NCBI GenBank assembly: GCA_018372435.1
Contig: JAHAJA010000002.1
Span: forward strand, 124,001 to 188,000
DNA length: 64,000 nt
Reading direction: 5' to 3'
Origin: Clostridiales bacterium
Lineage (GTDB): Bacteria > Bacillota > Clostridia > Lachnospirales > Lachnospiraceae
Below, in pieces: positions 17,301 through 25,573 of this stretch. The translations under genes were made by a program, and so were the position numbers. Under the pieces are notes generated by a model. It was given only the letters and a program-made list of their open reading frames with translations, searched no databases and was not told the origin of the DNA. How positions within the stretch are numbered: the stretch's first letter is position 1; the number at the start of each line of letters is the position of its first letter.

Positions 17301-20300
17301 GAATTTACAATATGTGTAATAAGTAAGTGGCAATTTTATGATGAGAAGGAGTACGAGATTCAGGTTGTAGGGAATAAAGAAAAGTTACACATAAAGAATG
17401 AGCCAGAAGATATTAGCCTATATGTAAATGAAACAGCAACCTTGGATTTAAAAGAGATATTTGGAGATTATAGTTATAAAGTAGAAACAAATTATGGTAC
17501 AGTTAAAGACAAAATCTGGAGTTTTACATCTGACGAAGAAGGTATATTTGAGGTTAGATTAAGGGCCTTTAATGAGGATGGAGAAAAAGAAGTTGTTTTT
17601 GAAGTTATGTTTGAACGTTCGAAGGAGCATGAAATTGAATTTAGAACAAATGGGGGCGAGTTAGATCAAACGGAGTATTATGTTATAGAGGGTGATGAAT
17701 ATGGAGAATTACCAATACCTACAAAGAATGGATATGATTTCATAGGCTGGTTTGATAGAGAAGTGGGAGGAGAGCAGATACTTGATAGTACAATAGTTAA
17801 GGAGGGAATATCATATATTCTGTTTGCACATTGGAAAGGTAAATCAGTAACAATTAATTTCAATCCTAATGGTGGAAGTGTAGAAGTTGGAAGTAAATTA
17901 GTTACATATAAAGAGGAATATGGTAATCTTCCAATACCTACAAAAGCAAATTCTGAATTTATAGGTTGGTACAGTGGAGCAAATGGGGGAGTGAGAATAT
18001 CTCCTAATAGCATAGTATCAAAAACAGAAACTCAAACCTTATATGCACAATGGCTAGAAAATAATTATCAAGTAAGTTTTGATTCAAACGGTGGAATACT
18101 TGAGGAACAGATCCTATTTGTAAAAAAGGGTGAGAAGTATGGAACATTACCAACACCTGTTAGAGAGGGATATACATTCAGAGGGTGGTATACAGCAAAA
18201 ACAAATGGAGTTCTTATACAATCTACAACAATTGTAACAGCCACAAGTAATCATGTGTTGTATGCTCTGTGGAATCCAAACTGGTATGAGGTAAAATTTA
18301 AGTGTACCGGTGGTCAGATAGAAATTAAAAATAAATATTATACTGAAACGTACGGCAATTACTACTATGACAATCTATATGGAACACTACCAACACCTTG
18401 GAAATATGGTAATGAATTTACTGGGTGGTACACACAAGAAGAGGGGGGGAATTTAATTACAGCTAGCAGTGTTGTTAAGATAACTGATAAGCAGACTTTA
18501 TATGCCCATTGGAAACCACTTGAATTCGTGGCGTTCTTTAATGCTAATGGTGGAAGTGTAGATATTGCTAGTAAAAAAGTAACTTATATGAGTGAGTATG
18601 GAGAATTACCAGTACCGGTGAGAGAAAACTACATATTTGTAGGTTGGTCTACATCAACTTTAATTAGTGATTTGATTAATGCTGATAGTCAGGTCAAATC
18701 TGCTTATGGACTTACGTTAATAGCAATATGGAAGGGAAAAAGTTTTGAAGTGAACTTTGACGCTAACGGAGGAGAAACCATTGTTACTAATAAAAATGTT
18801 TATTTTGGTGAGGAATATGGAGAGTTACCGATACCAGTGAGAAAAGGATACCATTTTTGGTGGTGGTGTTATACAAAAACAGGAGGAACAAATATAAATT
18901 CCTCTACGAAAGTAAGTATAGGAAATAATCATACATTGTATGCTTATTGGACAGGAGAAAGCTATAAAACAGTATTTGATCCTAATGGAGGTAAAATTAA
19001 AGTAGGTAAATATGAATATGACGAATATGCTAATAACTATACTTATAATCAAAAATATCAAAGTTTATATACGCCAACTAGACCTGGATATGAATTTGTT
19101 GGTTGGTATACAGCAAAAGAGGAGGGAGAACTAGTAACAGTTGATAGCATTATGACTGTAGCTGGCGAACAAAGACTATATGCTCATTGGAGGGAAGCAA
19201 CATTTAAGGTAATCTTTTATCCGGAAGGAGGTGTTGTTTCACCTGCTAATAAAGATGTGACGTATAAAGATAAGTATGGTGATTTGCCAGTTGCAACAAG
19301 GGAAGGATATTCTTTTGTAGAATGGCGTTCTTTAAGAGCCCCAGCGGGCGAAGTGATTAATGCTGATAGTGAAGTAGTAGCAACTTCTAACCACTACATA
19401 TACGCTCAATGGAAAGCCAATACGTATACAGTATCTTTTGATACAGAGGGTGGTGATTTACTGAATTATAGTAAAGAGGTTGAATTTGCTAGTGCGTACG
19501 GGGAGTTACCAATCCCAATAAAAACAGGCTATGTCTTTGCAGGTTGGGTTAATAGAGAACCCGGAACAGGATATGCAATTAAGACAACCATAATGAAAAC
19601 TGCTAAGAATCACACACTTTATGCCATGTGGAATCCTCAGATCTATACAAGAACGTTTGATTGTACTGGTGGAACGTACGGAAACCAAAGTCAATATAAT
19701 ACGACATACTATTTTGGTAGAGAATATGGTACGTTAATTGTTCCTACTAAATTAGGACATGAGTTTGTTGGTTGGTTTACACAGGAACAAGGTGGTAAAC
19801 AAATAACAAAAACCAGTATCGTGGATGTCGCAGAGCATCAAATATTATATGCACACTGGAAACCAGCTTCCTATACGATATATTTCCATACTAATGGTGG
19901 AAACGATAGTGTCCATAATACTACTAAGATTGTAACTTATAAAGAAAATTACGGCGTATTACCTATCCCTACACGAGATCGCTATGAATTTGTTGGTTGG
20001 TTTACACAGACTAGCGGAGGGACGGAGATAACTTCAATGACTCAAGTAGAAATTGCAGGAGCTCATACGCTTTATGCAAGGTGGAAAGGTAAAACATATA
20101 ATGTGAATTTTTATGCAAACGGAGGCTATTGTTCTGTTAGTAATAAGTCAGTTGTATATTATGAAAAATATGGAGATTTACCAGTGCCAACGAAAATCGG
20201 CTACAATTTTTCAGGCTGGTACACGGACATATCAAGCGGATATGTTGTTACTAAAGATACTATAGTAACAACCTCCCAAGATCAGACATTATATGCTAGA

Positions 20301-20543
20301 TGGACACCTGTTTACTATACTGTGACATTTGTTACATATGGAGGAACCGTACCATATAACAGTATTTCGGTTATTCTGGGTGAGAAGTACGGACCTTTGC
20401 CTACGCCGAAACGAGAAGGCTATACTTTTTTATATTGGTATAGAATTAATGGTAGTACAAATACAATAGAAATCGTTGACGAATATTCAATAGTACCACG
20501 TGATAATGAAGATTATCGCTATTTATATGCTAGATGGTACTAA
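14397..20543 (+). CDS. Large secreted metallopeptidase-like protein with 13 B-repeats
   Basis: 2048 residues. Signal peptide about 1-30 (cleavage near VQA-KSS). Residues 33-150 form a carboxypeptidase-regulatory/transthyretin-like domain. A zinc-peptidase core follows: HEYGH at 224-228 and a downstream glutamate in YSEGLATYF (Glu258), the spacing of a gluzincin HEXXH...E site. Residues about 400-480, 700-800 and 800-900 look like Ig-type modules (one has SWTRTSEIVV). From about residue 1079 to the end there are 13 Listeria-Bacteroides (InlB B-type) repeats of 70-80 residues, each with GY.F.GW and ending LYA.W. The last repeat ends exactly at the stop: no LPXTG, SLH or membrane anchor. Likely released or held on the wall by the repeats, acting on surface or host/plant proteins. 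Confidence 0.85.
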   Translation: MKTGKRIVTLSIIICLLLQLVSSGFTTVQAKSSNKLVVSGKIKVEVKDFTSGSTLKKRQNLKNYPVTLYYEDSNGLTKHMDIVTDELGSYKITISSQSAIKKVWLKVKAENEACVVYSKFKKWTGHTKYDFKNKTVSVDSDKQSNLTMNYTIKGKNAGAINIARVINDARTYMNKASGLVVPKVPVYWSYGKGEGSYQFDALNIEFMALSGLDQDEFDSSVICHEYGHWVFNRLRNGSFRGGNHSSKKNVDKRLAYSEGLATYFGQMALNSAIYYDGNDKNEYNSYSLENPKIFYDNLDGLKNEAYVAAALWDITDYYDQLETWDKLKEREEDVFLRNCNVIMAAELITDIKKPTEVFDAFDIDLKDFFKEYLEKHINKNSDEAYDFWRIFKENYMQIDDENPSLKLTISNNELSIKLYDNVKVSRAEIYINGKKVSTINDPSDNISYLIPTNKLSSGRNQITVKAYDYAGNDKSQFKLKQHNIYTDSPDRATVGTCYQPYAIAYCNYFFDGENIATILSKNNVEDANDDNSVIEVLADLYGLVYEENIHGSLLSEEISETRLINVSKGKDFSLLIDDTLGDYEVLLTDPNGIVYSNNVTSDEDTGEEVMDEIVDNTTADTSLQNVVNLGSRGLIAFYPTAGTWTYTIRNKGLDGDYSAGIYTKLSAPVIENEENLALIQDGTTISISGCVAIDNSSQTDSENPVITASGSAITVATGSAIIVDTEERSYTLPAKVHLELMDDSGEILVEDAIADGINESGDFTYTFNDLEDGHYYLEVYSLASDGTSSWTRTSEIVVNTKEPEIQLDDDYEYYIYSQEALLSGVINNADTIDITVNGQAVPYVGESKGDDAFAFGCNIKLNDGDNVVIISVKSETGKIVTKELVLHSIAKEEYYQEKHQPEIETVTFNGKDDTTINGNSIIEVYLTDKNISDYKVYAVCNDQTYEFNPTDDHFILDFIPTDYDNEKYEFTICVISKWQFYDEKEYEIQVVGNKEKLHIKNEPEDISLYVNETATLDLKEIFGDYSYKVETNYGTVKDKIWSFTSDEEGIFEVRLRAFNEDGEKEVVFEVMFERSKEHEIEFRTNGGELDQTEYYVIEGDEYGELPIPTKNGYDFIGWFDREVGGEQILDSTIVKEGISYILFAHWKGKSVTINFNPNGGSVEVGSKLVTYKEEYGNLPIPTKANSEFIGWYSGANGGVRISPNSIVSKTETQTLYAQWLENNYQVSFDSNGGILEEQILFVKKGEKYGTLPTPVREGYTFRGWYTAKTNGVLIQSTTIVTATSNHVLYALWNPNWYEVKFKCTGGQIEIKNKYYTETYGNYYYDNLYGTLPTPWKYGNEFTGWYTQEEGGNLITASSVVKITDKQTLYAHWKPLEFVAFFNANGGSVDIASKKVTYMSEYGELPVPVRENYIFVGWSTSTLISDLINADSQVKSAYGLTLIAIWKGKSFEVNFDANGGETIVTNKNVYFGEEYGELPIPVRKGYHFWWWCYTKTGGTNINSSTKVSIGNNHTLYAYWTGESYKTVFDPNGGKIKVGKYEYDEYANNYTYNQKYQSLYTPTRPGYEFVGWYTAKEEGELVTVDSIMTVAGEQRLYAHWREATFKVIFYPEGGVVSPANKDVTYKDKYGDLPVATREGYSFVEWRSLRAPAGEVINADSEVVATSNHYIYAQWKANTYTVSFDTEGGDLLNYSKEVEFASAYGELPIPIKTGYVFAGWVNREPGTGYAIKTTIMKTAKNHTLYAMWNPQIYTRTFDCTGGTYGNQSQYNTTYYFGREYGTLIVPTKLGHEFVGWFTQEQGGKQITKTSIVDVAEHQILYAHWKPASYTIYFHTNGGNDSVHNTTKIVTYKENYGVLPIPTRDRYEFVGWFTQTSGGTEITSMTQVEIAGAHTLYARWKGKTYNVNFYANGGYCSVSNKSVVYYEKYGDLPVPTKIGYNFSGWYTDISSGYVVTKDTIVTTSQDQTLYARWTPVYYTVTFVTYGGTVPYNSISVILGEKYGPLPTPKREGYTFLYWYRINGSTNTIEIVDEYSIVPRDNEDYRYLYARWY
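17631..20540 (+). repeat. Thirteen tandem B-repeats within the surface metallopeptidase
   Basis: Protein-level repeats of about 75 residues with the core NGG ... YG.LP.P...GY.F.GWYT ... LYA.W (codons 1079-2048). DNA copies are well diverged, so the array is old. Repeats 4, 7 and 10 carry a Tyr/Asn-rich insertion of 5-8 residues after the first strand, giving a higher-order period of three. Confidence 0.9.
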
Positions 20544-20622
20544 AATTAGTTAGTAACAAGGTCCATAGAAAAACATAAAAATAATCAGTGTCTTTGAATA
20601 AGTCTAAGCATAAGTTATTTAT

Positions 20623-20650
20623 AAGCACCAGCATAAGCTGGTGCTTTGCT
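20623..20650 (+). terminator. Terminator after the surface metallopeptidase gene
   Basis: Perfect 10-bp stem AAGCACCAGC (20623-20632) / GCTGGTGCTT (20637-20646) with an ATAA loop, followed by TGCTG, so the U-run is weak. It lies 80 nt beyond the stop. The rest of the 20544-20960 gap is very AT-rich, without coding potential, up to the promoter at 20900. Confidence 0.7.
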
Positions 20651-20899
20651 GTATTCTTTTGGATTAGATGAAATTGATTTTATGGTCTTGTTCCAAATTT
20701 GTTTTTGAGATGTTTTATACTGATAACATTTCTTTTATTTAATAATAGGGAGCAAAACTTTTCTCATTTGGATTTTCATTGTGATTAATATTATTTGAAG
20801 AGGTATTATACTATAATAAATAAGACAATATCAAAAACAGTATATAAAGACAAATCCAAAATCATTCAAAAAATTTATAAAAAAACATAAAAAAATAAG

Positions 20900-20956
20900 T
20901 TGACATCAGAATAAGAATTATGTATACTAACAACTGTAAAGAAAATTACTTTACAG
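20900..20956 (+). promoter_or_regulatory. Consensus promoter and leader hairpin of the ffh operon
   Basis: TTGACA (20900-20905), 17-nt spacer, TATACT (20923-20928). Starting about six bases after the -10 box is a perfect inverted repeat CTGTAAAG (20934-20941) / CTTTACAG (20949-20956) that abuts the ribosome site of the first gene. It could be an operator or a 5' hairpin that limits translation. Confidence 0.75.
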
Positions 20957-20969
20957 GGCGGTGCTTTAT

Positions 20970-21413
20970 ATGAATGATAAAATAGAAAAAAAAGATAATA
21001 ATAATATAAAGCAAATTGATAAGCTAGTTGAGTTATCCTTGCTCTATGATTTCTACGGGGAACTCCTTAAGGAAAATCAAAAATGTATCTTTGAAGATTA
21101 CATTTTAAACGATTTATCTTTAAGTGAGATTGCAGAACAACAAGGAATAAGTAGACAGGGTGTACACGATGTTGTAAAGCGATGTAGTAATCAACTAATT
21201 AAGTATGAAGAGAAGCTTCATTTGATTGAAAAATTCGAACAAACGAAGCAAAAAGTAAGTAGGATAAAGGAATTATCTGAACAGATCATAAAGTTAAACA
21301 AGTTTAACTTGTTAAGCGAGTGTAATTTGTCGAATGAGTATAACATACCAAACGAGTTTAATTTACTTACAGAGATTGAATTACTATCCGATAGCATATT
21401 AGAAGATTTATAG
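20970..21413 (+). CDS. ylxM: UPF0122 / YlxM-like DNA-binding protein
   Basis: 147 residues from the ATG at 20970; an in-frame GTG at 20961 is part of the ribosome-binding region. A helix-turn-helix of the sigma-70 region 4 type covers about residues 20-65 (LSLSEIAEQQGISRQGVHDVVKR), followed by a long helix. The family (YlxM/p13) sits next to ffh in most Firmicutes and is thought to modulate the signal-recognition particle pathway. The C-terminal 40 residues are an Asn/Leu-rich near-repeat (NLLSECNLSNEYN ...), an unusual extension. Ffh starts 53 nt after the stop. Confidence 0.85.
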   Translation: MNDKIEKKDNNNIKQIDKLVELSLLYDFYGELLKENQKCIFEDYILNDLSLSEIAEQQGISRQGVHDVVKRCSNQLIKYEEKLHLIEKFEQTKQKVSRIKELSEQIIKLNKFNLLSECNLSNEYNIPNEFNLLTEIELLSDSILEDL

Positions 21414-21466
21414 AACATAGATTTATATGAAATAAAATAACGCAAATAAGATTGGGAGGTTTAAGC

Positions 21467-22810
21467 ATGGCATTTGACAGCTTATCCGAAAAACTACAGA
21501 ATGTATTTAAGAATTTGCGTGGTAAGGGGCGCTTAACAGAAGCCGACGTAAAAGTCGCTTTGAAAGAAGTTAAGATGGCATTACTAGAAGCAGATGTTAA
21601 CTTTAAGGTTGTTAAGAACTTCATCAAGTCTGTTCAGGAAAGAGCAGTTGGGCAAGACGTAATGACAAGCTTAACACCTGGTCAGATGGTAATTAAGATT
21701 GTTAACGAAGAGATGGTTAAGTTAATGGGTGATGAAACCACAGAATTAGTACTAAAACCTGCTTCGGAATTAACAGTTATTATGATGTGTGGTTTGCAAG
21801 GTGCTGGTAAAACAACTACTACAGCAAAGATTGCAGGAAAACTGAAACAAAAAGGCAGAAAACCTTTACTTGTAGCTTGTGACGTATATCGTCCAGCAGC
21901 TATTAAGCAGTTACAGATTAATGGTGAGAAACAAGGTGTTGAAGTATTCTCTATGGGAGATGGTCATAAGCCAGTGAACATAGCGAAAGCGGCAATCGAA
22001 CATGCACATAAGAATGGATTTAATGTTGTTATCTTAGATACAGCTGGTCGTCTTCATATTGACGAAGACATGATGACTGAGCTAATTGAGATAAAAGAGA
22101 ATGTAGATGTAACACAAACTGTTTTAGTAGTAGATGCGATGACAGGTCAAGATGCGGTTAATGTAGCTGAGACATTCAATGGTAAAATTGGTGTTGATGG
22201 TGTTATTATTACAAAACTTGATGGTGATACAAGAGGTGGTGCTGCATTATCTATTCGTGCAGTAACAGGACGCCCGATTCTCTATGTTGGTATGGGAGAG
22301 AAGTTGTCTGATCTAGAACAATTTTACCCAGACAGAATGGCTTCCCGTATCTTAGGTATGGGAGATGTGCTTACATTAATAGAAAAAGCACAAGAAACCA
22401 TTGATGAAGACAAGGCAAGAGAGATGGAAAAGAAGATGCGTAAAGCAGAGTTCGATTTCAATGACTTCCTTGAACAGATTCAACAAGTTAAAAAGATGGG
22501 TGGTATTGGAGATTTACTTGGGATGTTACCAGGGGCTTCTGCTCAATTGAAGGACGTTGAGATTAATGACGACATCTTTGATGGTACAGTGGCAATCATT
22601 AATTCTATGACAAAGAAGGAACGTTCCCAACCAGATATTCTTAATCCATCTAGAAAGAAACGTATTGCGAAAGGTGCTGGTGTTGATATCAGCGAAGTAA
22701 ACAAGCTTGTTAAGCAATACGAGCAAAGTAAGAAGATGATGAAACAGATGTCAGGTATGATGTCTGGCAAAGGTAAGAGAGGCAAATTCAAATTACCTTT
22801 CGGTTTATAA
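21467..22810 (+). CDS. ffh: Signal recognition particle protein Ffh
   Basis: 447 residues from the ATG at 21467 (GGGAGG 8 nt before it). N domain (1-90), G domain with GLQGAGKTTT at 109-118, DTAGR and TKLDGD motifs, and a methionine-rich M domain ending in MMKQMSGMMSGKGKRGKF. Binds 4.5S/6S-type SRP RNA and signal peptides and delivers nascent chains to FtsY. Length is standard. Followed by rpsP 80 nt downstream with its own strong ribosome site. Confidence 0.97.
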   Translation: MAFDSLSEKLQNVFKNLRGKGRLTEADVKVALKEVKMALLEADVNFKVVKNFIKSVQERAVGQDVMTSLTPGQMVIKIVNEEMVKLMGDETTELVLKPASELTVIMMCGLQGAGKTTTTAKIAGKLKQKGRKPLLVACDVYRPAAIKQLQINGEKQGVEVFSMGDGHKPVNIAKAAIEHAHKNGFNVVILDTAGRLHIDEDMMTELIEIKENVDVTQTVLVVDAMTGQDAVNVAETFNGKIGVDGVIITKLDGDTRGGAALSIRAVTGRPILYVGMGEKLSDLEQFYPDRMASRILGMGDVLTLIEKAQETIDEDKAREMEKKMRKAEFDFNDFLEQIQQVKKMGGIGDLLGMLPGASAQLKDVEINDDIFDGTVAIINSMTKKERSQPDILNPSRKKRIAKGAGVDISEVNKLVKQYEQSKKMMKQMSGMMSGKGKRGKFKLPFGL

Positions 22811-22890
22811 AAGAGAACCAACAGGTCAGAACCTGTAAATATAAATGACAAAAGTCGAATATGGTTCAATATTAAAGGAGGAAAAATAAG

Positions 22891-23136
22891 ATGGCAGTAA
22901 AAATCAGATTAAAGAGAATGGGACAAAAGAAAGCTCCTTTCTATAGAGTAGTTGTTTCAGATTCAAGATCTCCAAGAGATGGTAGATTCATCGAGGAAAT
23001 CGGAACTTACGATCCAACTAAAGAGCCAAGTGCTTTCAACGTAAATGAAGAAGCAGCTCAAAAATGGTTATCAAATGGTGCACAACCAACTGAAACTGTT
23101 AACAGATTATTCAAAAAAGCTGGTATCGTTAAATAA
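22891..23136 (+). CDS. rpsP: 30S ribosomal protein S16
   Basis: 81 residues, full length. Starts [19 protein letters not shown] with the family's [18 protein letters not shown] block. Assembly protein of the 30S body, binding 16S rRNA. AAAGGAGG site. Codon use is biased (GTA, AAA, ATC, CCA), as expected of a highly expressed gene. The ffh-rpsP-khpA-rimM-trmD order is the standard Firmicute arrangement. Confidence 0.98.
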   Translation: MAVKIRLKRMGQKKAPFYRVVVSDSRSPRDGRFIEEIGTYDPTKEPSAFNVNEEAAQKWLSNGAQPTETVNRLFKKAGIVK

Positions 23137-23205
23137 TTAAGTTATACGTAATGTATAACTGGTTATACGAACTGCATATTCTATGTAGCTAGCCAGAATA
23201 CACAT

Positions 23206-23240
23206 AAGCCACGAGAAGTTCCCTTTTCGTGGCTCTTGTG
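23206..23240 (+). terminator. Attenuator-like hairpin between rpsP and khpA
   Basis: AGCCACGAGAA (23207-23217) pairs with TTTTCGTGGCT (23224-23234) with one G-U pair, followed by CTTGTGG. The weak U-run suggests partial termination that lowers expression downstream of the ribosomal protein gene. Confidence 0.55.
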
Positions 23241-23266
23241 GTATATGCATAGTGGAGGTGAAGGTA

Positions 23267-23494
23267 GTGAAAGAACTTGTTGAGATAATTGCTACATCAT
23301 TAGTAGATCATCCAGAAGAAGTAGTTGTAACTGAGCATGAAACCGACAAAGCAATCGTTGTAGAACTAAAAGTAGCAGCGGATGATATGGGGAAAGTGAT
23401 TGGTAAACAAGGCCGTATTGCGAAAGCAATCCGTACCGTTGTTAAGGCAGCCGCATCAAAGGATGATAAGAAAGTAATTGTAGAAATACAGTAA
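23267..23494 (+). CDS. khpA: KH-domain RNA-binding protein KhpA
   Basis: 75 residues from the GTG at 23267, placed 6 nt after GGAGGTG; the longer form from 23252 would begin inside that ribosome site. A single type II KH domain with the GXXG loop in GKVIGKQGR. KhpA acts with KhpB as an RNA chaperone affecting division and elongation in Gram-positives. Between rpsP and rimM as usual. Confidence 0.93.
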   Translation: MKELVEIIATSLVDHPEEVVVTEHETDKAIVVELKVAADDMGKVIGKQGRIAKAIRTVVKAAASKDDKKVIVEIQ

Positions 23495-23583
23495 TAATTC
23501 GTGTGCCTCTAGCTCTTAAGAGCTGGCAACGGAATCGTTACAAGTTACAAATAAAATAGTTAACTACTAGTACTATGATACAG

Positions 23584-23616
23584 AGGGTGTCTTACATGTA
23601 GGACACCCTTTAAAAG
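23584..23616 (+). terminator. Hairpin between khpA and rimM
   Basis: Eight-bp stem AGGGTGTC (23584-23591) / GACACCCT (23602-23609), with an inner TACATGTA palindrome as loop. It is followed by TTAAAAG rather than a U-run; likely a partial terminator or processing site. Confidence 0.5.
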
Positions 23617-23639
23617 AATTCCATAGTAGGAGGAAACAG

Positions 23640-24149
23640 ATGGACAATTTATTACGTGTGGGTGTTATTAGTTCAACTCATGGAATCAGAGGAGAAGTTA
23701 AAGTATTTCCAACAACAGATGACCCAAATCGTTTTACGAATTTAAAGAAAGTTATACTAGATACAGGAAAAGAACAAATTGAAATGGAAATCACTGGTGT
23801 CCGTTTTTTTAAACAGATGGTAATTGTTAAGTTTAAAGGATATGACAACATTAATGATATAGAGAAATATAAAGGTAAAGATCTCCTTATTACAAGAGAG
23901 AATGCTGTGAAACTTGAAGAGGGAGAATACTTTATCTTTGATTTAATTGGTTGTGCTGTAGTAACTGATGAAGGAGAAGACTTCGGAACCTTAATGGAAG
24001 TTCTACAAACAGGTGCAAATGATGTATATGTTGTAAAGACCAAGGAAGGAAAAGAAGTTTTATTACCAAACATCGAATCATGTATTCTAGATGTTAATAT
24101 CGAAGAGAAGAAAATCACTGCTCATATCATGGAAGGTTTAGTTGATTAA
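23640..24149 (+). CDS. rimM: Ribosome maturation factor RimM
   Basis: 169 residues. N-terminal RimM beta-barrel ([20 protein letters not shown], residues 9-28) and C-terminal PRC barrel (about 95-165, with [17 protein letters not shown]). Helps assemble the 30S head and binds S19. ATG with AGGAGG. trmD begins 15 nt after its stop, the conserved pairing. Confidence 0.96.
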   Translation: MDNLLRVGVISSTHGIRGEVKVFPTTDDPNRFTNLKKVILDTGKEQIEMEITGVRFFKQMVIVKFKGYDNINDIEKYKGKDLLITRENAVKLEEGEYFIFDLIGCAVVTDEGEDFGTLMEVLQTGANDVYVVKTKEGKEVLLPNIESCILDVNIEEKKITAHIMEGLVD

Positions 24150-24164
24150 TAGGAGGAAATAGTG

Positions 24165-24926
24165 ATGAATTATCATGTGCTTACTCTATTCCCTGAGATG
24201 ATTGAGCAAGGCTTGAATACAAGTATATTAGGACGTGCTAGGGAAAAGAATCTGATTACGTTACAGACAACGAATATTAGAGATTTCTCTACGAATAAAC
24301 ACCTTAAGGTAGATGACTATCCATATGGGGGTGGCGCTGGTATGGTTATGCAAGCAGAACCTGTATATAAGGCGTATGAACATGTAAAGGAACAAGTGGG
24401 AAGTGAGAAACCACTTCGTGTAATTTACCTTACTCCACAAGGAAAAGTATTTACACAAGCAGTTGCAGAAGAATTGGCAAAAGAAGAAAACCTTGTATTC
24501 TTATGTGGTCATTATGAGGGAATTGATGAACGTGTACTGGATAGAATTGTAACCGACCATGTTTCTATCGGTGATTACGTATTGACAGGGGGAGAACTTC
24601 CTTCAATGGTTATGATGGATGCAATATCAAGATTGGTACCTGGTGTACTTAATAATGATGTATCAGCGGAGATTGAATCTTTCCATGATAACCTACTTGA
24701 GTATCCTCAATATACTAGACCAGAAGAATTCATGGGCGAGAAAGTTCCAGAAGTTTTATTATCTGGTCATCATGGGAATATAGATAAATGGAGAAGAGAA
24801 CAATCTGTTATTCGAACAGCACAGAGAAGACCTGATTTATTAAAGGGAGCGAATCTAACGGATAAAGAGAAGCGGATTGCTCGCGAAGCATGCGCTGGCG
24901 ATGTGGAAAAAGCAACTGAGATTTAA
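24165..24926 (+). CDS. trmD: tRNA (guanine-37-N1) methyltransferase TrmD
   Basis: 253 residues from the ATG at 24165 (a GTG one codon upstream is in frame but less well spaced from AGGAGG). SPOUT fold with the trefoil-knot motifs: YLTPQGK, LCGHYEGIDERV and YVLTGGELP, binding S-adenosylmethionine. Modifies G37 of tRNAs reading CNN and GNN codons and prevents frameshifting. In related genomes rplS usually follows; here about 5.2 kb of other genes intervene. Confidence 0.97.
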   Translation: MNYHVLTLFPEMIEQGLNTSILGRAREKNLITLQTTNIRDFSTNKHLKVDDYPYGGGAGMVMQAEPVYKAYEHVKEQVGSEKPLRVIYLTPQGKVFTQAVAEELAKEENLVFLCGHYEGIDERVLDRIVTDHVSIGDYVLTGGELPSMVMMDAISRLVPGVLNNDVSAEIESFHDNLLEYPQYTRPEEFMGEKVPEVLLSGHHGNIDKWRREQSVIRTAQRRPDLLKGANLTDKEKRIAREACAGDVEKATEI

Positions 24927-25092
24927 CATAAGCCAACACAATACAGAACGAATTCAAAAAGATGTGGATCAAGTTAATCCATTAGTTAGAGAGAATATAA
25001 GGACAATATCAGAAAGCCATAATTTACAAGTCTGCTTCTATCATGTATAATCAATACATAGAGTAGGCTTGTTTTTTAAAATGGAGGAGACT

Positions 25093-25548
25093 ATGATTTC
25101 AAAAATACATTATAATTGTCCAGTTGGAATGTTGTGCATAGAGGAAGAAGATGGAGTTATCATAGCGGTATATCATGATGAGAAACCGGACTTGTCAATG
25201 GATAAAGAAACTACAATTTTAGGGAAAGCGGTAGAACAGTTAGAAGAGTATTTTCAAGGGACAAGAAAGCAATTTGATTTGCCCCTTCAATTAAGAGGAA
25301 CAGATTTTCAATTGAAGGTATGGAAAACACTACAAACCATTCCTTATGGTAAAACCTATAGTTATGGTGAGATTGCAAAGAAGATAGGGAATTCCAAAGC
25401 ATCAAGAGCAGTAGGTGGAGCCAATAATAAGAATCCTATACTGATAATTGTGCCTTGCCATCGTGTAATTGGTGCGAATGGTAGCATGGTGGGTTTTGCT
25501 GCAGGAATAGGGGTGAAGGAATACCTATTGAATCTAGAAAGACAATAA
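25093..25548 (+). CDS. ogt: Methylated-DNA--protein-cysteine methyltransferase
   Basis: 151 residues from the ATG at 25093 (GGAGGAG just upstream). The active-site motif PCHRVIG has Cys122 as the alkyl acceptor; the helix-turn-helix segment Y.YGEIAKKIGNSKASRAVG precedes it. Repairs O6-alkylguanine in a suicide reaction. No AdaA domain is fused. The next gene starts 25 nt after its stop, suggesting an operon with the regulator. Confidence 0.95.
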   Translation: MISKIHYNCPVGMLCIEEEDGVIIAVYHDEKPDLSMDKETTILGKAVEQLEEYFQGTRKQFDLPLQLRGTDFQLKVWKTLQTIPYGKTYSYGEIAKKIGNSKASRAVGGANNKNPILIIVPCHRVIGANGSMVGFAAGIGVKEYLLNLERQ

Positions 25549-25573
25549 GTGAGTAAGCAAAAGAGGTAAGCAT

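Noticed and set aside
17678..18013. 111-codon and similar frames antisense to the B-repeat gene
   Set aside because: They arise from the repeated codons on the plus strand.
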